Of a stretch of DNA of 64,000 nucleotides, positions 43,855 to 52,724 are shown piece by piece. Source of the DNA: Piscinibacter sp047602365 (GTDB taxonomy: Bacteria; Pseudomonadota; Gammaproteobacteria; Burkholderiales; Burkholderiaceae_C); NCBI GenBank assembly GCA_047602365.1, contig JASGHM010000002.1:2046001-2110000 (forward strand). The letters run 5' to 3'. Below the pieces are notes generated by a model, which did no database searches, was not told where the DNA came from, and saw nothing but the letters and a program-made list of their open reading frames with translations. The position numbers were made by a program, and so were the translations under genes. How positions within the stretch are numbered: position 1 is the first letter of the stretch; each line of letters begins with the position of its first letter.

Positions 43855-46022
43855 AGGTCGGTGATCTTCGTCTCGTTCGGGTTGCTGTAGATGTCGACCA
43901 CGCGGCAGTCGCCGCACATCTGCAGGCGCTTCAGCGCGTCGCCCTGGAAGGCGCTGTGGCCGGAAAGTTTCGTCAGCATGTTCTCGATCGCCCGCAGCGT
44001 GCCGAAGGGCTTGCCGCACTGGATGCAGCGGTAGGGCTCGGCCTCGGCGAGAACGCGCGGCGCCTTGCGCGCCTTGCCGCCATCGGCCAGCCACAGCCGC
44101 GGCTGCAGCGTGATCGCAGCTTCCGGGCAGGTGGTGGCGCACAGGCCGCACTGCACGCAGTTCTTCTCGATGAACTTCAGCTGCGGCTTGTCCGGGTTGT
44201 CGGCCAGCGCGCTTTCCGGGCAGGCACCGACGCAGCTCAGGCACAGCGTGCACTTCGCGCCGTCGACCTGCAGCGTGCCGAAGGGCGCACCGGCCTTCGG
44301 CAACGCGATGGCCTCGGCAGCGGCCGGCGCCTGCGCGAGCAGGTGGTCGAGCGCGAGATCGAGCGTGGCGCGCTTGTCGGCCTGCGCCGCCAGCGGAGCC
44401 GGCTGTGCCACGCCCTGTGCCGGCGCAGCACGCAGCGCGAGGTCGAGCGCGGCCAGGTCGCGCGCATCGCGCGCCTCGATCAGCCGGAAATGTTCGCCCG
44501 CGTAGCCCAGGCCGGTGAGGATGGCCTGCGCCACCGCCATCTGCTCGGCCAGCGCCTGGCGGTACTCCGGCGCCTCTTCCTCGCTGAGCAGCACCCAGAC
44601 CTGGCTGGCGCCGCCGGCGATCGCCGCCAGCCACAGGTCCAGCCCGACGCTCGCGGTGTGCCAGACGCCGACCGGCAGCACCCGCGCCGGCACGCCGCGC
44701 AAGGCCTTGTCGGTGCGCGCCGCGCGGCCGAGATCACCGATCAGCCGGGTCCCGGCGCCTTCGCTGTGCAGCAGCAAGGCCGCATCCCGACCACCGGCTT
44801 CGCGGTAGGCCGTCAGCAGCGTGCGCAGCCGCCGCCCCTGGTCGACCGTGCCGGGATAGCCGAAGGCCAGCGCGCCGCTCGGGCACACCGTGCTGCAGGC
44901 GCCGCAGCCCACGCACAGGTGCGGCTCGACGACGATGCCGCCGGCCGCCTCGCCCTTGGCCTTGCCCTTGCGCGACGCATCGCTGCGGATCGCCCGTGTC
45001 GAGCAGACCTCGATGCAGGCCGTGCAGCCGATCTGCTCGTTGCGGCTGTGCGCGCACAGCTTGGGCTTGTACTGGAAGAACTTCGGCTTCTCGAACTCGC
45101 CGGTCAGGCCGCGCAGCTTCAGCACCGCGTCGACCAGCCTGCGTTCGTCGGCGCCCGGGTGGAAGTAGCCCTGCGGCGGCTGGTGCATCGTGAAGGCAGG
45201 CGTCTCGCGCAGGTCCAGCACCAGGTCGAAGCCGGCCCGCACACGCTGCGGCGCACGCTGGAAGTCGATCGCCCCGGCGGCGTCGCAGACCTTCACGCAG
45301 TCGCGGTGGCTCTTGCAGGCCGACAGGTCGACCTGGTAGCTGAAGTCGATGGCGCCCTCGGGGCAGGCCGCTACGCAGGCATTGCAGCGCGTGCACAGGT
45401 CGAGGTCGATCGGGTTGCCGCTCTCCCACTCGGCCTCGAAGGCGCCGAGCCAGCCGCGCAGCGAGGTCAGGCGGCCGGCCTGCACGGCATGCTCGCGCTG
45501 CTGCGGCACGGCACCGCCGGGGCCGTCGAGCAGCAGCGTGAGCTCCAGCGCATCGGCCAGCAGGGTCGCGGCACGCTCGGCCGCATCGGCCCGGCCGATC
45601 ACCAGGCAGCGGCCACCTGAACGGTAGCCGACGGTCGCCACCGGGTCGGGGTCCGGCAACTGCGCGGCGGCGATCAGCGCGGCGAGCTTGGGCCCGGCCT
45701 CCTTCGCGTCCTTGGCCCAGCCGCCGGTCTCGCGGATGTTGACGAAGCGGATCGGCCGCTCGGCCACCGGCAGCGTGCCCTCGGTCTGCGCGTTCAGTTC
45801 GAGGAACAGCCGGCTCTCCTGCGTGCAGGCGACCAGCAGGTCGTCGCCCGACTTGGCGGCGCGCTGGAACGCGCCGGCCTCGCGGCGGCACAGCAGCGTG
45901 TGGACGGTGTCGAGGCCGTCAGCGCTGGCCAGCGGCGTCTTCGCCAGCGCCCGGCTCACCGGGGCCAGGCTCTGCGGCGTCAGCGGCATCGTGCGATTGC
46001 AGTCGCAGATCAGCGTTTTCAT
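43851..46022 (-). CDS. Large 4Fe-4S poly-ferredoxin protein of the fdh maturation operon
   Basis: 723 aa, soluble. It carries many cysteine clusters: CTRCNACVAACP, CKSHRDCVKVC, CTACIEVCS, CVGCGACSTVCP, CTLCLSCVGACP, CVQCGLCATTCP, and C-terminal CIQCGKPFG and CGDCR. It begins MKTLICDCNRTMPLT, a conserved start. A middle part (about 400-520) resembles a hydrogenase delta-subunit-like region. The exact role is unknown; the context implies electron supply or cluster/cofactor maturation for formate dehydrogenase. Its start lies 104 bases inside the DUF3306 gene, and its stop overlaps the TorD-like start. Confidence 0.88.
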   Translation of the reverse strand: MKTLICDCNRTMPLTPQSLAPVSRALAKTPLASADGLDTVHTLLCRREAGAFQRAAKSGDDLLVACTQESRLFLELNAQTEGTLPVAERPIRFVNIRETGGWAKDAKEAGPKLAALIAAAQLPDPDPVATVGYRSGGRCLVIGRADAAERAATLLADALELTLLLDGPGGAVPQQREHAVQAGRLTSLRGWLGAFEAEWESGNPIDLDLCTRCNACVAACPEGAIDFSYQVDLSACKSHRDCVKVCDAAGAIDFQRAPQRVRAGFDLVLDLRETPAFTMHQPPQGYFHPGADERRLVDAVLKLRGLTGEFEKPKFFQYKPKLCAHSRNEQIGCTACIEVCSTRAIRSDASRKGKAKGEAAGGIVVEPHLCVGCGACSTVCPSGALAFGYPGTVDQGRRLRTLLTAYREAGGRDAALLLHSEGAGTRLIGDLGRAARTDKALRGVPARVLPVGVWHTASVGLDLWLAAIAGGASQVWVLLSEEEAPEYRQALAEQMAVAQAILTGLGYAGEHFRLIEARDARDLAALDLALRAAPAQGVAQPAPLAAQADKRATLDLALDHLLAQAPAAAEAIALPKAGAPFGTLQVDGAKCTLCLSCVGACPESALADNPDKPQLKFIEKNCVQCGLCATTCPEAAITLQPRLWLADGGKARKAPRVLAEAEPYRCIQCGKPFGTLRAIENMLTKLSGHSAFQGDALKRLQMCGDCRVVDIYSNPNETKITDL

Positions 46023-46506
46023 GCGAGGAAGGATCCTGTGGTTCGGGGTCGGCCCGCGGCGCTTCGTTCGCCGCCTCAGCCGGCTTCTTCTCCTCGGCGA
46101 ACAGGCCGAGGAACTGCGACTGCACCATCTGGCGCAGCATGCCCGCGGGCAGCGGGTCGGGCTTGCCGTAGTCGTCGATGTAGATGTCCAGCCCGTCCAT
46201 CACGTTGAAGTGCGGGTCGCTGAACAGCGTCTTCAGCGCAGCGTTCTTCACCGCGGGGTCGACGTCGCGGGCGACGAAACGGCTGAAGTCCGAGGCCGGG
46301 GTCAGTGCGGCGGCGTCTTCCAGTGTCGGCGGCGGATCGGCAGCCGGCTCCGCGGCGTCGACGGCGGCGGGCGTTGCCTCGGGCACGGCCGGAAGCTCCG
46401 GAACGGCCGGCAGGGGCGGCGCCGGTTCGGCAGGCTCACGCCCCTCGCGCACCTGCGCCTTGCGCCGCGACCAGCGCGACAGGAAACCGCTGTCGTCGGT
46501 GCTCAT
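45919..46506 (-). CDS. DUF3306 family protein
   Basis: 195 aa. The N-terminus STDDSGFLSRWSRRKAQVRE and the core LTPASDFSRFVARDVDPAVK, KTLFSDPHFNVMDGLDIYID, PLPAGMLRQMVQSQFLGLF define DUF3306. The linker is Pro/Ala/Glu-rich. The function is unknown, but the family is regularly found with DUF3305 and formate dehydrogenase genes. The last 34 residues are encoded inside the next gene's 5' end in another frame. The start follows the DUF3305 stop by 7 bases. Confidence 0.85.
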   Translation of the reverse strand: MSTDDSGFLSRWSRRKAQVREGREPAEPAPPLPAVPELPAVPEATPAAVDAAEPAADPPPTLEDAAALTPASDFSRFVARDVDPAVKNAALKTLFSDPHFNVMDGLDIYIDDYGKPDPLPAGMLRQMVQSQFLGLFAEEKKPAEAANEAPRADPEPQDPSSHENADLRLQSHDAADAAEPGPGEPGAGEDAAGQR

Positions 46507-46513
46507 CAGCGCC

Positions 46514-47002
46514 TCACGGCTTGCGCTGCCCCGGAGCCTGGAACGAGGCGGGGCGCTTGCGCTGCTTAGGTTCGGGCCTGTAGTGCTGGTCGGTGAAGGC
46601 CTGCAGCCACTCGCGCCACTCGGCTTGCAGCGGCACGTTGTCGACACGCTCCTGCGCGTCCAGCCGCCGCCCGGCTTCGTTGTACGACAGCGTCACCTGC
46701 TCCGGCCAGGCGCGCGACGGGTCCTCGTCGTCGCTGCGCCAGACGACGAACCACACCGGCGCGCCGCTGGACAGGTTCAGGTGATAACCCTCACCTTCGT
46801 CGGCGAACAGTTCGACCGTCAGCCCCGGATGCAGCGTGCGCTGCAGTTTCCCGTCCTCGCGCAGCACGCGCGGGACGCCGCCGAAGGCCGGCTGCATGGC
46901 CACCACCTCGACGATGCGGTGCCGCCAATCCTCCCAGCGATTGGGCTGGAAGTCGCGCTCCATCACGACGGCGACGGTGACCGACGGGCGCTCGGCGGTC
47001 AT
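46514..47002 (-). CDS. DUF3305 family protein
   Basis: 162 aa. The segments VAVVMERDFQPNRWEDWRH, TLHPGLTVELFADEGEGYHL, NLSSGAPVWFVVWRSDDE and VTLSYNEAGRRLDAQERVDN are typical of DUF3305. It is a soluble protein with a basic tail and unknown function, tied to formate dehydrogenase maturation by gene neighbourhood. It starts 10 bases after the apbC stop, so it is probably co-transcribed with apbC. Confidence 0.86.
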   Translation of the reverse strand: MTAERPSVTVAVVMERDFQPNRWEDWRHRIVEVVAMQPAFGGVPRVLREDGKLQRTLHPGLTVELFADEGEGYHLNLSSGAPVWFVVWRSDDEDPSRAWPEQVTLSYNEAGRRLDAQERVDNVPLQAEWREWLQAFTDQHYRPEPKQRKRPASFQAPGQRKP

Positions 47003-47012
47003 GGCCTGGACC

Positions 47013-48107
47013 TCAGGTGTTCTTCGAGATCGAGATGCTCGGGAACTTCGAGCTGAAGTCCTTGGCGCGCTGCGCGATCTTCACCGCCACCTGGCGCGCC
47101 ACGCCCTTGTAGAGGCCGGCGATCTCGCCGTCGGGGTCGCTCACCACGCTGGGCCGGCCGGAGTCGGCATTGACACGGATCGACAGGTTCAGCGGCAGCG
47201 CGCCGAGGTAGTCCATCTGGTACTCCTCGGCCATCTTCCTGCCGCCGTCGGCGCCGAAGATGTGCTCGACATGGCCGCACTTCTCGCACACGTGCACCGC
47301 CATGTTCTCGACGATGCCGAGGATGGGCACGCCCACCTTCTCGAACATCTTGATGCCCTTCCTCGCGTCGAGCAACGCGATGTCCTGCGGCGTGGTGACG
47401 ATCACCGCGCCGGTCAGCGGCACACGCTGCGACAGCGTCAGCTGGATGTCGCCGGTGCCCGGCGGCATGTCGATGATCAGGTAGTCGAGCTCGCGCCAAT
47501 TGGTCTGGCGCAGCAGCTGCTCGAGCGCCTGCGTGGCCATCGGGCCGCGCCAGATCATCGGGTTGTCGGGCTCGATCAGGAAGCCGATCGAGATGACCTG
47601 CACGCCGTAGTTCTCCAGCGGCTCCATGGTCTTGCCGTCGGCGCTCTCCGGGCGGCCCTCGATGCCCATCATCATCGGCTGGCTGGGGCCGTAGATGTCG
47701 GCGTCGAGGATACCGACCGAGGCGCCCTCGGCAGCCAGCGCCAGCGCGAGGTTGGCCGCCGTCGTGCTCTTGCCGACACCGCCCTTGCCGGAGGCGACCG
47801 CGACGATGTTCTTCACGTTGGGCAGCAGCTGCACGCCGCGCTGCACCGCGTGGGCGATGACCTTGCTGGCGATGTTGACACTGACGTTCTCGACGCCGGC
47901 AACGCTGCGCGCCGCGGCGATCAGCGCCTTGCGCAGGCCGGCGACCTGGCTCTTCGCCGGGTAGCCGAGCTCGACGTCGAAGGACACGTCGCCCGCGTCG
48001 ACCTTCAGGTTCTTCAACTGCTTCGTCGAGACGAAGTCCTTGCCCGTGTTGGGGTCGGTGACGGTCTTCAGCGCTTCGAGCAGCGCGGCTTCTGCGATCG
48101 GGGGCAT
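47013..48107 (-). CDS. apbC: Iron-sulfur cluster carrier protein ApbC (Mrp/NBP35 family)
   Basis: 364 aa. An N-terminal MIP18/DUF59-like domain (about 1-90) precedes a P-loop ATPase with the deviant Walker A GKGGVGKSTT (about 107-116) and LDADIYGPSQP. The cluster-binding CxxC is in VCEKCGHVEHIFG. It receives and delivers [4Fe-4S] clusters to apoproteins. It heads a run of minus-strand genes for formate dehydrogenase maturation. ATG 48107 gives the standard N-terminus; the frame stays open further upstream, but that part is not family-like. Confidence 0.94.
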   Translation of the reverse strand: MPPIAEAALLEALKTVTDPNTGKDFVSTKQLKNLKVDAGDVSFDVELGYPAKSQVAGLRKALIAAARSVAGVENVSVNIASKVIAHAVQRGVQLLPNVKNIVAVASGKGGVGKSTTAANLALALAAEGASVGILDADIYGPSQPMMMGIEGRPESADGKTMEPLENYGVQVISIGFLIEPDNPMIWRGPMATQALEQLLRQTNWRELDYLIIDMPPGTGDIQLTLSQRVPLTGAVIVTTPQDIALLDARKGIKMFEKVGVPILGIVENMAVHVCEKCGHVEHIFGADGGRKMAEEYQMDYLGALPLNLSIRVNADSGRPSVVSDPDGEIAGLYKGVARQVAVKIAQRAKDFSSKFPSISISKNT

Positions 48108-48271
48108 GGTCGAAAGGGACTCGGTGGAGGCGGCCGAAGTGTAGCGAGCGACGAACAGCACCCCCGGCGCAGGGGTGCTGCGGGCCGACCCGCCCGCCCA
48201 TAATCGGCGCTCCCAGCCGGATCGGCGGCGAGCCGGCGCGCGGACGAGTCCACGCCGCATGGAGGTATTCC

Positions 48272-50563
48272 ATGGCCGACTTCACCCTCAGCGCTTCTGC
48301 TGCCGACAGCCTGGTCGGCGCCGCCGACGTGGCGGACAGCTTCTACGTCAACGCTGCCGGTCACCTGGTCGGCGCCGACACGGTCAGCGGCGGCAGCGGC
48401 GGCGGTGCGATCGACCGGCTGGTGCTCGGCGCGGCGGTGACGCTGTCCGGTTCGGCCTTCGCCCACGTGAGCGGCCTCGAGCGCCTGGTGTTCAACGCCG
48501 GCGGCGGCTCGACCGTGGGGCTGGCCGATGCGATGGTGGCGAGCAGCGACGCCGGCTTCTTCTCCGTCATCGGCGGGGCCGGCAACGACGTGCTGCTCGG
48601 CAGCGCGGTGACCAACACCGCGCTGCGCGCCAGCGGCGGCGGCGGCAACGACCAGTTCAGCGGCGGCGGCGGCGCCGACCGCATCTCCGGCGGCACCGGC
48701 AACGACACCCTGTCGGGCGGCGCCGGCAACGACAGCCTGTCCGGCGGCGACGGCACCGACGTGCTGCGCGGCGGCCTGGGCTCCGACCGGCTCGACGGCG
48801 GCGCCGGCAACGACACCTACGTGTTCGGCAGCAGCGAGCTGAGCAGCACCGACGTGGTCTCCGACGAGTCCGGCTCGGCCGACACGCTGGACCTGCGCAC
48901 CGCCGGCGCGATCAGCTTCGGCGCCATCGCCGGCCAGGTCTCGGGCGTCGAGCGCTTCCTGTTCGGCAACAGCGCCGACTCCTTCGCTCCGGGGGCCGAG
49001 CTGGCCGACGACATGAGCGGCGGCGTGATGACGGTCGACGGCGGCGGCGGCGACGACAGTCTCGACGCGCGCGGCATCCGGCCGCTGATGCCCTTGTCCT
49101 TCGTGCTGCTGGGTGGGGCGGGCGCCGACACGATGTTCGGCGGTGCCGGCAACGACACCCTCGACGCCGGCACCGGCCTCGGTGCGATGGATGGCGGTGC
49201 CGGCAACGACGTGCTGATCGTGCGCAGCGCAGACCTGAGCGGCAACGTCGCGATCACCGGTGGCAGCAACGGCGCGAGCGCCGCCGCCGGTGACGGCGAC
49301 CACCTGCGGCTGTCCGGCGCCGGCGACGTCGCCCTCGGCCAGCTGGCCAACATCACCGGCATCGAGATCGTCGACCTGGATGCCGGCGGCAACCAGATCG
49401 TCGTGCCCGATACGCTGGCCGCCGGCGTGTCGTCGATCTCGTTCGACCTGACCCTGATCGGCAGCGCCGAGGACGATGCCGTCGTGCTGACCTCGCTGGC
49501 GGCCGGCCGCGACGTCGTCGTGCAGGCCGGCGCCGGTGACGACACCGTCGTCGGCGGTGCGGGCGACGACACCGTCTACGCCGGCAGCGGCGCCGACACC
49601 ATCACGCTGGGCACCGGCACCGACCGGGTGCTGTTCGGCGCCGGCGAGCTGAGCGGGCTGGATGTGGTCGGCGCGGACACCGGCGTGGCCGGGGACCGCC
49701 TCGACGTCACGCTGGTGGCCGACCGCACGCTCGCCGCCAGCGCATTCAACGGCGTCAGCGGCATCGACCAGTTCGTTTTCACCAGCGGCGCCACCGGCAC
49801 GACGGCTGCGGTGAGGCTGCCGGGCAGCCTGGTCACGCAGAGCGGGCTCACCACGGTGTCCGTCAGCGCGACGGGCACCGGCAACCTGATTATCGACGGC
49901 CGCGCCGTCGCCGGCACCTGGACGCTGACCGGCGGCAGCGGCAACGACACGCTGTTCGGCGGCAGCGGCGTCAACACCTTGAACGGCAGCACCGGCGAGG
50001 ACACCATCGTCGGCGGCGACGGCGGCGACATCATCGCGCTGGGCGGCACGACCGACCGCGACCTGGCGCTGATCACCTCGATCACCGACGGCACCGTGGA
50101 CATCAACGGCACGCTCAGCGCCGGCGCACTGGCCGGCGCCGACCGGGTCAGCGGTCTGAGCCTGGAGGGCAACTACATCGCGGTCGACTGGCAGGACCTG
50201 GGCCTGCCGAACAGCACGACGCTGGTGCTCTCGGCCGGCCAGAACGTCGAACTCGGCTGGGGCGCGATCCGCCTGAACACCGCCGAGGAGATCGCCGGCA
50301 ACGCCTTCGGCTCGCTGACCGCGGTGCGCGATGCCGTCGGCGCGCGCATCACGAACAACGCCGTGGGCGTGGACGAGCGGCTGATCCTCGTCATCGGCGG
50401 CGCCGACGAGACGCAGTTCGGCGTCTACTACTTCGAGGACCGCGACGACAACGCGACGATCGACGTCGCCGATCTGCTGGTCCTGCTGGCGATCGGCGAC
50501 ACCGACGTGCCGGCCGGGCTCGGGCCGGGCCGCGGCTTCACGATGACGAACTTCGATCTCTAG
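48272..50563 (+). CDS. RTX-like calcium-binding secreted protein with C-terminal dockerin-like loop
   Basis: 763 aa, very acidic and rich in Gly, Asp and Ala, with no signal peptide. Nonapeptide RTX repeats of type GGxGxDxLx stand at about 101-182 (for example GGTGNDTLSGGAGNDSLSGG) and again near 410-440 and 560-590. Near the end, DRDDNATIDVADLL (about 723-736) looks like an EF-hand/dockerin calcium loop. RTX proteins are usually secreted by type I systems through an uncleaved C-terminal signal; no such system is in this window. No enzyme domain was recognised. GGAGG is 6 bases before the ATG. Confidence 0.82.
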   Translation: MADFTLSASAADSLVGAADVADSFYVNAAGHLVGADTVSGGSGGGAIDRLVLGAAVTLSGSAFAHVSGLERLVFNAGGGSTVGLADAMVASSDAGFFSVIGGAGNDVLLGSAVTNTALRASGGGGNDQFSGGGGADRISGGTGNDTLSGGAGNDSLSGGDGTDVLRGGLGSDRLDGGAGNDTYVFGSSELSSTDVVSDESGSADTLDLRTAGAISFGAIAGQVSGVERFLFGNSADSFAPGAELADDMSGGVMTVDGGGGDDSLDARGIRPLMPLSFVLLGGAGADTMFGGAGNDTLDAGTGLGAMDGGAGNDVLIVRSADLSGNVAITGGSNGASAAAGDGDHLRLSGAGDVALGQLANITGIEIVDLDAGGNQIVVPDTLAAGVSSISFDLTLIGSAEDDAVVLTSLAAGRDVVVQAGAGDDTVVGGAGDDTVYAGSGADTITLGTGTDRVLFGAGELSGLDVVGADTGVAGDRLDVTLVADRTLAASAFNGVSGIDQFVFTSGATGTTAAVRLPGSLVTQSGLTTVSVSATGTGNLIIDGRAVAGTWTLTGGSGNDTLFGGSGVNTLNGSTGEDTIVGGDGGDIIALGGTTDRDLALITSITDGTVDINGTLSAGALAGADRVSGLSLEGNYIAVDWQDLGLPNSTTLVLSAGQNVELGWGAIRLNTAEEIAGNAFGSLTAVRDAVGARITNNAVGVDERLILVIGGADETQFGVYYFEDRDDNATIDVADLLVLLAIGDTDVPAGLGPGRGFTMTNFDL

Positions 50564-50593
50564 GGCCGCAGGCCCGGGCGACCGACGGCCGGC

Positions 50594-50619
50594 GGTGCGG
50601 CGCCTGCGGGGGCCGCACC
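50594..50619. terminator. Hairpin between the RTX-like gene and metG
   Basis: Eight-base arms GGTGCGGC (50594-50601) and GCCGCACC (50612-50619) enclose a 10-base loop. A smaller dyad GGGCC-GCA-GGCCC lies at 50563-50575, touching the stop codon. TACAAT at 50620-50625 follows at once and could be the -10 element of the metG promoter. The hairpin probably separates the two transcripts. Confidence 0.45.
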
Positions 50620-50653
50620 TACAATGCAGCGCTGCCCGCTCGTTGCCTGCGTC

Positions 50654-52702
50654 ATGCCCCGCAAACTCTTCGTCACCACCGCCCTGCCCTACGCCAACGC
50701 ACCGTTCCACGTCGGGCACATGATGGAGTACATCCAGGCCGACATCTGGGTGCGCTACCAGCGCATGGTGGGCAGCGAAGTGCACTTCGTGTGCGCCGAC
50801 GATGCACATGGCGCGCCGATCATGATCGCCGCCGAGAAGGCCGGGCTGTCGCCGCAGGACTTCGTGGCCCAGATCGCCGCAGGCCGCAAGCAGTACCTCG
50901 ACGGCTTCCACATCGGCTTCGACAACTGGCACAGCACCGACGGGCCGGAGAACCACGAGCTGGCACGCGACATCTATCTGGCGCTGCGCCGCCAGGGCCT
51001 GATCGCGGTGCGCTCGATCGAGCAGTTCTACGACCCGGTCAAGGGCATGTTCCTGCCCGACCGCTACATCAAGGGCGAATGCCCCAAGTGCGGCGCGAAG
51101 GACCAGTACGGCGACAGCTGCGAGGTCTGCGGCGCGGTCTACACGCCCACCGAGCTGAAGAACCCGTACTCGACGCTGACCGGCGCGACGCCGGTGATGA
51201 AGAGCAGCGAGCACCATTTCTTCCAGCTGTCGTCGCAGCGCTGCATCGACTTCCTGCAGCAGTGGACACACGACACGGGCCGGCTGCAGCCCGAGGTGCT
51301 GAACAAGATCCGCGAGTGGTTCGCCACCGACGACGAAGGCCACGTCGGGCTGTCCGACTGGGACATCAGCCGCGACGCGCCCTACTTCGGCATCCGCATC
51401 CCCGACACCGAGGACAAGTACTTCTACGTCTGGCTGGACGCACCGGTGGGCTACCTGGCCTCGCTGAAGAACTACTTCGGCAAGACCGGGCAAGCGATTT
51501 CGACGCCTTCCTCGCCGACCCGGCGGTGGAGCAGGTGCACTTCATCGGCAAGGACATCACCTACTTCCACACGCTGTTCTGGCCGGCGATGCTGCACTTC
51601 AGCGGCCGCAAGACGCCGGACAAGGTGTTCGTGCACGGCTTCATCACCGTCAACGGCGGCGAGAAGATGAGCAAGAGCCGCGGCACCGGCATCTCGCCGC
51701 TGAAGTACCTCGAGCTGGGCATGAACGCCGAGTGGCTGCGCTACTACATCGCCGCCAAGCTGAACGCGAAGGTCGAGGACATCGACTTCAACCCCGACGA
51801 CTTCGTCGCCCGCGTCAACAGCGACCTGGTCGGCAAGTACATCAACATCGCCAGCCGTGCTGCCGGCTTCCTCGCCAAGCGGTTCACCGGCAAGCTGTCG
51901 GCCGACATCGGCGTCGAGGGCCGCACGCTGCTCGATGCGCTGCGCGCGCAGCGCGGCGAGGTCGAGCGCCTGTACGAGGAGCGCGAGTACGGCAAGGCGC
52001 TGCGCGAGATCATGCTGCTGGCCGACCGCGTCAACGAGTACGTCGACACCCACAAGCCCTGGGAACTCGCCAAGCAGGCCGGCCAGGACGCGGTGCTGCA
52101 CGACGTCTGCACGGTCTGCATCGAGGCGTTCCGCGTGCTGACCATCTACCTGAAGCCGGTGCTGCCGGCGCTGGCGGCGCAGGTCGAGGCCTTCCTGAAG
52201 GTCGTCGCCGATGGACTTCGCCGACGCCTCGCGCGCGCTCGGTGCGCATGTGATCGGCGAGTACAAGCACCTGATGCAGCGGGTCGACCCGGTGCTGCTC
52301 GACAAGCTGTTCGAGCCGCCGAAGGTCGAGCTGCCGCCGCCGGGCGGCGAGCCGCTGGCCGCCGAGATCAAGGTCGACGACTTCGCCAGGGTCGACCTGC
52401 GCATCGCGAAGATCGTCGCCTGCGAACATGTCGATGGCAGCGACAAGCTGCTGCGCCTGACGCTCGATGTCGGAGAGGGAAGGACACGCAACGTCTTCTC
52501 CGGCATCAAGTCGGCCTATCGCCCGGAACAGCTGGTCGGCAAGTTCACCGTGATGGTGGCCAACCTGGCGCCGCGCAAGATGAAGTTCGGCGTCAGCGAA
52601 GGCATGGTGCTGGCCGCCAGCCACGCCGACGAGAAGGCGAACCCGGGCCTCTACGTGCTGGAGCCCTGGCCCGGCGCAACGCCCGGCCTGCGCGTGCGCT
52701 GA
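50654..52702 (+). pseudogene. metG: Methionyl-tRNA synthetase, broken by two frameshifts
   Basis: MetG charges tRNA-Met and is essential. The first part has the HIGH-like HVGH (residues 19-22) and a zinc knuckle pair CPKC and CEVC. At about 51495 one base is missing: KNYFGKTGQA is followed by DFDAFLADPAVEQVHFIGKD in a new frame, which carries KMSKS (GGEKMSKSRGTG). At about 52201 the frame returns: EAFLKV is followed by DFADASRALGAH. The C-terminal tRNA-binding domain (FARVDLRIAKIVACEHVDGS) is complete. An essential gene with two compensating breaks and full conservation outside them implies assembly errors, not loss. Confidence 0.92.
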
Positions 52703-52714
52703 GCGCTGGCGCTC
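52701..52714. terminator. Hairpin between convergent metG and kinase genes
   Basis: Arms GAGCGC and GCGCTC with a TG centre, directly at the metG stop, followed by CCGCTTTCTTC. The T-rich tail is on the metG side. It lies in the 22 bases between the two stops and may serve both strands. Confidence 0.45.
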
Positions 52715-52724
52715 TCCGCTTTCT

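Noticed and set aside
48570..48830. Direct repeats that could be read as a CRISPR or tandem DNA repeat
   Set aside because: They are degenerate RTX codon repeats of 27 bases, in frame, without unique spacers.
50624..50653. Upstream ATG at 50624 as the metG start
   Set aside because: The extra ten residues are outside the family, and the ATG overlaps the likely -10 element; ATG 50654 gives the standard N-terminus.
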